From Nocardia sp. SYP-A9097 (GTDB lineage: Bacteria; Actinomycetota; Actinomycetes; Mycobacteriales; Mycobacteriaceae): a stretch of DNA of 44,534 nt. The stretch covers positions 1 to 44,534 of the forward strand of contig NZ_WJIC01000043.1 in the NCBI RefSeq assembly GCF_009649815.1. The letters are read 5' to 3'. Below the pieces are notes generated by a model. It was given only the letters and a program-made list of their open reading frames with translations. It was not told the DNA's origin and searched no databases. Positions 39,799 to 44,534 of this stretch are shown piece after piece; within the stretch, counting starts at the first letter, position 1, and every line of letters starts with the position of its first letter. The position numbers and the translations under genes were made by a program.

Positions 39799-41136
39799 AT
39801 GCTCCTGCCACGTATGCGCTATTCCTCGCTGCCCGTGGGCCGCAGGCCACGGTCCCTTGTCCGTTCGGCAGCGATCGCGGCCAGTGCGCTGCTGATCGCC
39901 GGACCGGTGGCGGTAAGCGCACACGCGGAGCCGGCGGCTCCCAATCTGCCCGCGGAACTCATCACCGCCATCACGCGCGATCTCAAGATCTCGCCGCAGG
40001 ACTACCTGGACCGCGCCACCCTCGCCCAGCAGGTGGCCGCCTTCTCCACCACCGCGCAGCGCCAGTTCCCGCAGGTCTTCGCGGGCTCGTGGCTCGACGA
40101 GACCGGTAAGGCCGTCATCGCGCTCGCTGACGGACCGGGTATCGACACCGCCCGCAAGGCCGCCGCCGACGCCGGTTTCACCGTCAAGGATGTCGCCAAG
40201 AGCGAATCCACGCTGCGCGGCGAGAAGAACGCCTTCCAGAAGTGGCTCGAGGGGCAGCCCGAGGTCGTGGCCAAGGCCGTACGCGGCGTCGCCATCGACA
40301 CCATGAACAACAGCATCGCGGTGCGCGTGGACCAGACCGGTCCGGCCCTGCCGAACTTCGTCGACCCGGCCCGGGTCATCGTGATGGCGGTGCCGCCGAC
40401 CGGCAGCGAGGACGCGAACCTGCCGCAGGCGAGCGCGATCGCCGGTAACGGCACCGGCCCGCTGGCCGCCGGTGAAGCCTACGCGTCGGTGGCCGGTCGC
40501 ATGTCGCTGCGCTGCTCGCTCGGCTTCAACGGCCTGGACCGCAATGACAACGTCGTGAATATCACCGCGGGACACTGCAATCCGAACATTCCGGCCACCG
40601 GTGGGGCGAACTCGCCGGGCGTGTTCGAACTGCTCGGCACCGATCGCGTCGGCAACCAGATCGGCAGCTTCGCGAAGTCGATCCTGGGCGCGCAGGACTA
40701 CTCCATCGTCTCGGTGGCGGACGGTTCACGGGATCGCCTGTCCAACAACCTGGTTCGCGTGCCGAACGCCGCCCCGGTCGCCATCACCGGTGTCGCGGTG
40801 CCGGTCGTCGGCGCGCCGGTCTGCAAGTCGGGTTCGCGCACCGGCTTCAGCTGTGGCGTGGTGAACGCGGTCGATCAGACCGTGCAGGTCGGCGATCACC
40901 AGCTCACCCAGAGCTTCTCCGCCAATATCTGCGCCCTGCCCGGCGACAGCGGCGGCCCGATCGTCACCGGCACCCTGGCCCTGGGTATCTCCAGCGCCTC
41001 CTCGGTCGCCGACTACCCGATCTGCGAGATCCCCAACCTGATCGGCCTGATCACCGGCAACACCCCCCAGCTGTTCGCCCAGCCCATCAGCACCGTCCTC
41101 TCGGACAACCCGGGACTGCGCGTCCGCACCAACTGA
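39799..41136 (+). CDS. Secreted S1 serine protease (alpha-lytic/streptogrisin type), copy 2
   Basis: A 445-residue paralogue of the preceding gene with the same plan: signal peptide to about residue 43 (AHA/EP), pro-region beginning LPAELITAITRDLKISPQDY, and mature protease with His259 (TAGHCN), Asp300 (AQDYSI) and Ser384 (PGDSGGPI). The two share VCKSG/ICKSG, CGVV/CGFV and the ending RVRTN/RVRTRPNTN. Start ATG at 39799; an internal ATG six codons later (MRYSSLPV) is possible. Having its own upstream region and terminator, it is probably transcribed alone. Substrate specificity is not clear. Confidence 0.9.
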   Translation: MLLPRMRYSSLPVGRRPRSLVRSAAIAASALLIAGPVAVSAHAEPAAPNLPAELITAITRDLKISPQDYLDRATLAQQVAAFSTTAQRQFPQVFAGSWLDETGKAVIALADGPGIDTARKAAADAGFTVKDVAKSESTLRGEKNAFQKWLEGQPEVVAKAVRGVAIDTMNNSIAVRVDQTGPALPNFVDPARVIVMAVPPTGSEDANLPQASAIAGNGTGPLAAGEAYASVAGRMSLRCSLGFNGLDRNDNVVNITAGHCNPNIPATGGANSPGVFELLGTDRVGNQIGSFAKSILGAQDYSIVSVADGSRDRLSNNLVRVPNAAPVAITGVAVPVVGAPVCKSGSRTGFSCGVVNAVDQTVQVGDHQLTQSFSANICALPGDSGGPIVTGTLALGISSASSVADYPICEIPNLIGLITGNTPQLFAQPISTVLSDNPGLRVRTN

Positions 41137-41167
41137 GTACCACCGAACCGAGCAAGAGCCTGTAGCA

Positions 41168-41195
41168 GGGCCGGTAGCCATTGCGCTACCGGCCC
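41168..41195 (+). terminator. Terminator of the second S1 protease gene
   Basis: GGGCCGGTAGC (41168-41178) and GCTACCGGCCC (41185-41195) make an 11-bp perfect stem with a 6-base loop, followed by TTTCG, 31 bp after the stop codon. Confidence 0.85.
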
Positions 41196-41311
41196 TTTCG
41201 CATGCACTGGGCAGCACCCGGGGTGTCTCGGGCAGCATTCGGGCCGCAGTGGCGGGACTGAGGCGCGCCAAGGCGTGGGTAGGGCCGGCGATCTTCCGGC
41301 ATGCTGGGGGT

Positions 41312-42148
41312 ATGTGTTTGGTGTTGCTCGGGTGGCGGGCGCATCCGGAGTATCGGTTGGTCGTCGCCGCCAATCGGGACGAGTTCTTCACTCGCCCAAC
41401 AGAATCGCTGCGGTGGTGGGATGAGGTGCCCGGCCTGCTCGCGGGTCGAGACCTGGGCGCGGGCGGTCCGATTCCCGGCACCTGGCTCGGATTGACTCGG
41501 GAAAAACCCCGATTCGCCGCGGTCACCAATGTGCGCGGGCCGAACGAGGGGCGCACCGACGCGCGGTCACGCGGGGCACTGCTGCTGGATTTCCTGCGCG
41601 GTGAGCAGGATTCGGAGAAGTTCGTGCGCGGCGCCGGGGCGGCGCTGGATGATTACAACGGCTTCAACCTGCTGGTCTCGGATCTGGAATCACTGTGGTG
41701 GCACGGTAATCGCAGTGGCCAGGGCCCGCACGAACTCATGCCGGGCTTCCACGGCCTCTCCAATGGCGCACTCGCGGCATCCCTGCGGCCCGATGGCGAG
41801 GTGTCCACCGGAACCGATACTCCTGCCTGGCCCAAGGTGCGCGCGGGCGTGCTGGGGATGCACCGGGCGGTGCAATCGCATCCCGCCGATGTGTCCGGTT
41901 ATCTGGCGGTTCTCGCGGACCGGCAACGCGTGGCCGATGCCGAGCTACCCGACACCGGCATGGACCTGGAAAGCGAACGCGCGGCCTCGTCCCGCTTCGT
42001 CGATCATCCGCTGCACGGAACCCGATGCAGCACAGTGCTGTTGGTGCGTGCGGACGGCCGCTTCGAGATGACCGAACGCACCTTCGGCCGCTTCGCCCGG
42101 CCCGAGGGCACCGTCTCGTTCCACGGCCGACTGGAACTACCTGCCTGA
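41312..42148 (+). CDS. NRDE-family protein (TANGO2-like)
   Basis: A 278-residue protein with the family signature: an N-terminal Cys directly after Met (MCLVLLGW), AANRDEFFTRPT (which names the family) and the later GTWLGLTR and TNVR motifs. The fold is Ntn-hydrolase-like, and the N-terminal Cys could be a nucleophile after Met removal. The eukaryotic homologue TANGO2 is linked to lipid/haem metabolism, but the bacterial role is not settled. Starting at the ATG at 41312 puts Cys at position 2 as in relatives; the longer frame from 41249 is rejected. It converges with the next gene. Confidence 0.88.
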   Translation: MCLVLLGWRAHPEYRLVVAANRDEFFTRPTESLRWWDEVPGLLAGRDLGAGGPIPGTWLGLTREKPRFAAVTNVRGPNEGRTDARSRGALLLDFLRGEQDSEKFVRGAGAALDDYNGFNLLVSDLESLWWHGNRSGQGPHELMPGFHGLSNGALAASLRPDGEVSTGTDTPAWPKVRAGVLGMHRAVQSHPADVSGYLAVLADRQRVADAELPDTGMDLESERAASSRFVDHPLHGTRCSTVLLVRADGRFEMTERTFGRFARPEGTVSFHGRLELPA

Positions 42149-42167
42149 CCTACCCCTGCAAAACACA

Positions 42168-42200
42168 ACCGGCCCACCCCGACGAGGCGGGCGGGCCGGT
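42168..42200. terminator. Bidirectional terminator between converging genes
   Basis: ACCGGCCC (42168-42175) pairs with GGGCCGGT (42193-42200); the inner CCCG/CGGG extends the stem. It sits between the TANGO2-like gene (stop 42148) and the secreted-protein gene (stop 42216). Confidence 0.75.
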
Positions 42201-42215
42201 ACGAGCGGTGCTAAA

Positions 42216-42911
42216 TCAGTTGGCCCACTTGGAGGTGCCATCCGCCGCCTGCATGGTCTGCATGAGCTCCAGACCGGCCGCGATCAGCGTCGGACCGCCC
42301 ACGGCGATGGTGCCGAGGATGCCGCCGATACCCGCGCCCGCGAGCAGACCGGGCACACAACCCGCGATGGCGGTGACCAGGCAGCCGATACCCGCGCCGA
42401 GCGCGGTACCGACGAAGGTGCCGACACCGGTGGCCAGCGCGAACTGGGTGGAGAAGTTGCTCATGGCCTTCTGGTTCTCGACCGCGGAGGCGATGGGCTT
42501 GACGGCCAGCGGCGCGGTGCCGGGCTGGAAGTCGGCGGGCTTCTCGGGAACGATCTCGAGAATCTTGCCGTCATCCTTGACCGTCGGCTTGACCTGCACA
42601 TCGGTGCCCGCGACATTGAACAGCAGCGGGAAGGAGATCGCGGTGGCACCCTTGACGTCCTTGACGTTCACGAACGTCACCTTCGGGTCTTCCGGAGTCG
42701 CCCCATCCTGCTCGGCGAGCTCGAAGGTGCCGTTCTTGAGCGTCGAAACGACGGTCTTGACGTCCTTGTTGTCGACCTTCTGGTCGATGAGCTTGGTCGA
42801 GTAGGAGATCCCCGCGGGCTCCGTGCTGGCATCGGCGTGGGCAGAAGTCATCCCAATGGTCATTGCGCCGATGACCAAAGCAGCCGCCGCAGTGGTGCTG
42901 CGAAACTTCAT
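42216..42911 (-). CDS. Secreted protein with Gly-rich hydrophobic C-terminus
   Basis: About 231 residues. The signal peptide MKFRSTTAAAALVIGAMTIG ends near AHA/DA. A soluble beta-rich domain follows (about residues 30-140, with repeated short strands such as VKTVVSTLKNGTFEL and ISFPLLFNVAGTDVQVKP). The last 80 residues are hydrophobic and Gly-rich with two Cys (GIGCLVTAIAGCVPGLLAG). Such exported proteins of unknown function are common in Nocardia. The ATG at 42911 gives the best signal peptide; upstream starts at 42932 and 42962 are possible. The C-terminal part could insert into membranes. Function unknown. Confidence 0.75.
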   Translation of the reverse strand: MKFRSTTAAAALVIGAMTIGMTSAHADASTEPAGISYSTKLIDQKVDNKDVKTVVSTLKNGTFELAEQDGATPEDPKVTFVNVKDVKGATAISFPLLFNVAGTDVQVKPTVKDDGKILEIVPEKPADFQPGTAPLAVKPIASAVENQKAMSNFSTQFALATGVGTFVGTALGAGIGCLVTAIAGCVPGLLAGAGIGGILGTIAVGGPTLIAAGLELMQTMQAADGTSKWAN

Positions 42912-43288
42912 TCGGTTTTTCCAATCCGTCATCAGGTGATCCGCTGTCCGCATCTTCGCCACGCGAGGCCCTGGCTTCCCGCGGGCCCTGCCTACGCGCT
43001 ATACGGCGAACTCTCCCCGAGCATGTGAAGATGCGCACAGACTTCGGACGACGTGATCTTAATCGAACGGTGTCCTTTTGGCGACATTGCTTTCACTATG
43101 AACCACAGCGTGTTTCGAAGTAAGCCTGCCCTTTGTTACGCGCGTGATTTGCCGGGATTTACGGTGTGGGAAAACCCTGGACAGCTAAGTTACCGGCGGG
43201 TAACTTACTGTCCGTTAGGATACGAGCCAACCAAGGCGGACCAGGCCGTCCTCGGAGAGCTTGTAGAACCGGTCAGAAAGGTCGCGAC
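42912..43288. other. Region between divergent genes
   Basis: 377 bp between the secreted-protein gene and etfD, holding the two divergent promoters. Apart from the palindrome at 43186-43207 and a -10-like box at 43216-43221, nothing further is supported. A frame of 79 codons (43053-43292) runs through it but has no protein character and ends in the etfD start. Confidence 0.5.
43186..43207. promoter_or_regulatory. TetR-type operator upstream of etfD
   Basis: TAAGTTACC (43186-43194) and GGTAACTTA (43199-43207) form a perfect 9-bp inverted repeat with 4 bases between. This shape is typical for TetR-family repressors of lipid metabolism in actinomycetes. TAGGAT (43216-43221) just downstream may be the -10 box, so a bound repressor would block the promoter. 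Confidence 0.7.
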
Positions 43289-44534
43289 ATGAATGCCCTG
43301 ACAGTGACACTGGGCACGATTGGGGCGGTGTTCACAGTCTTCTGTTGGGCATCGTTCATCGGAGGCGTACGGAATATCGTGCGCACCGTCATGGTCGGAC
43401 AGTCCGCACCCGATCGCTGGCGGCCGTTCTTCCCCCGCTTCAAGACCATGCTGGTGGAATTCCTCGCGCACACGCGCATGAACAAATTCCGCACGGTCGG
43501 CTGGGCGCACTGGCTCGTCATGATCGGCTTCCTCGCCGGATTCATCCTCTGGTTCGAGGCCTACGGTCAGACCTTCGACCCCGAGTTCCACTGGCCCATC
43601 ATCGGCTCCTGGGGCATCTACCACCTGATGGACGAAATCCTCGGCATCGGAACGGTTGTCGGCATCCTGGTGCTGATCGCCATCCGCCAGCTGAACCATC
43701 CCCGTGTGCCGGAACGCCTTTCGCGATTCAGCGGCTCGAAGTTCGCGCCCGCCTACGTCATCGAGGCGATCGTCCTCGTCGAGGGCCTGGGCATGGTCTT
43801 CGTGAAGGCCGGCAAGATCGCCACCTACGGCGAATCCCACACCTGGAGTGACTTCTTCACGCAGGAAGTCGCCAAGCTGCTGCCCGCCAGCATCACCATG
43901 GTGTCCATCTTCGCGTTCATCAAACTCTGCTCGGGTGCGCTCTTCCTGCTGCTGGTCGGCCGCAATGTCACCTGGGGTGTGGCGTGGCACCGCTTCGCCG
44001 CCTTCCCGAACATCTACTTCAAGCGCGAGGACGACGGCACCGTCGCACTGGGCGCGCTGAAGCCGATGATGTCGCAGGGCAAGCCGATCGATATGGAGTC
44101 CGCCGACCCGGACAACGACACCTTCGGTGTCGGCAAATTCGAGGATCTCTCCTGGAAGGACATCCTCGACGTCACCACCTGCACCGAGTGCGGTCGCTGC
44201 CAATCCCAGTGCCCCGCATGGAATACCGGTAAGCCGCTCTCGCCCAAGCTGCTGATCATGTCGCTGCGCGACCACGGTTACGCCAAGGCCCCGTACCTGC
44301 TCGCCGGTGGCCGTAAAGATATGGGCGGCGACGAGATCGGTCTCGTCGATGCCGAGGGCAAGCCGAATGAGCGTGCGCTGGCGAACATCTCGGAGGCCGC
44401 ACGTGCCGAGGCGGAGCGTCCGCTGGTGGGTGGCGAGGATGTCAACGGCATCATCGATCCCGAGGTGTTGTGGTCCTGCACGACGTGTGGTGCGTGTGTG
44501 GAGCAGTGCCCGGTCGATATCGAGCATGTGGATC
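43289..44534 (+). CDS. etfD: EtfD-like membrane Fe-S oxidoreductase (partial, runs off the window)
   Basis: The first 415 codons are open to the window end. The N-terminal 240 residues contain about five to six membrane helices (FCWASFIGG, WAHWLVMIGFLAGFILWFEA, ILGIGTVVGILVLIAI, YVIEAIVLVEGLGMVFV, FIKLCSGALFLLLVG). Two 4Fe-4S ferredoxin motifs follow: CTECGRCQSQCP starting at residue 298 and CTTCGACVEQCP near 397. The gene corresponds to M. tuberculosis Rv0338c, named EtfD, which passes electrons from the electron-transfer flavoprotein of fatty-acid beta-oxidation to the quinone pool. The ATG at 43289 is preceded by AGAAAGG. The C-terminal CCG-type domains lie beyond the window. Confidence 0.9.
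   Translation, partial: MNALTVTLGTIGAVFTVFCWASFIGGVRNIVRTVMVGQSAPDRWRPFFPRFKTMLVEFLAHTRMNKFRTVGWAHWLVMIGFLAGFILWFEAYGQTFDPEFHWPIIGSWGIYHLMDEILGIGTVVGILVLIAIRQLNHPRVPERLSRFSGSKFAPAYVIEAIVLVEGLGMVFVKAGKIATYGESHTWSDFFTQEVAKLLPASITMVSIFAFIKLCSGALFLLLVGRNVTWGVAWHRFAAFPNIYFKREDDGTVALGALKPMMSQGKPIDMESADPDNDTFGVGKFEDLSWKDILDVTTCTECGRCQSQCPAWNTGKPLSPKLLIMSLRDHGYAKAPYLLAGGRKDMGGDEIGLVDAEGKPNERALANISEAARAEAERPLVGGEDVNGIIDPEVLWSCTTCGACVEQCPVDIEHVD

Noticed and set aside
43205..44527. 440-codon minus-strand frame
   Set aside because: Antisense to etfD, whose plus-strand frame is open to the window end and carries membrane helices and two ferredoxin motifs.

Overview
The window is high-GC DNA from a mycolic-acid actinomycete, most likely Nocardia or a close relative. 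The gene set follows, in mirror orientation, the backbone of Mycobacterium tuberculosis Rv0338c-Rv0385: an EtfD-like Fe-S oxidoreductase, a LuxR-type regulator, iniB-iniA-iniC, dnaK-grpE-dnaJ-hspR, a Rv0385-type flavohaemoglobin, clpB, a Rv0383c-like membrane protein and pyrE. GTG starts are frequent, intergenic hairpins lack strong U-tracts, and HspR-type HAIR operators precede clpB and dnaK. No tRNA, rRNA, CRISPR array, insertion sequence or prophage was recognised.

Layout. 1-5.8 kb (minus strand): lysoplasmalogenase-like membrane protein, KAS III, orotate phosphoribosyltransferase, a short-chain dehydrogenase, a membrane protein with an acidic tail and a membrane-anchored DUF5666-like protein. 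5.8-8.5 kb: clpB with its own HAIR operator and terminator. 8.6-13 kb: a quinone-oxidoreductase-like MDR enzyme and three related redox genes, namely two globin-reductase fusions (type II flavohaemoglobins) and a reductase without a globin. 13.5-17.8 kb: the hspR/dnaJ/grpE/dnaK chaperone operon behind one good and one weaker HAIR site and a perfect leader hairpin. 17.9-19.7 kb: two tandem DUF1707 membrane proteins. 20-26.6 kb: an accessory stretch with a luciferase-like oxidoreductase, an ECF sigma factor, a haloalkane dehalogenase, a MarR regulator divergent from a 14-TM drug exporter, and a zinc-type dehydrogenase.

26.6-38.1 kb is the most unusual part. The dynamin-like GTPases IniC and IniA and the Gly/Ala-rich repeat protein IniB (minus strand) are divergent from a three-gene plus-strand operon: a membrane-anchored degenerate Hsp70 ATPase domain, a 978-residue P-loop/LuxR regulator, and a second, severely shortened Hsp70-like membrane protein. 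The two transcription units share a 318-bp intergenic region packed with GGGG/CCCC dyads. I read this as an envelope-stress module in which dynamin-like membrane remodelling proteins are linked to two catalytically suspect, membrane-spanning Hsp70 relatives. The functional link is inference.

38.2-44.5 kb: two paralogous secreted S1 (alpha-lytic/streptogrisin-type) proteases, a TANGO2/NRDE protein, a secreted protein with a Gly-rich hydrophobic C-terminus, and the start of etfD (cut by the window end) behind a clean TetR-type palindrome.
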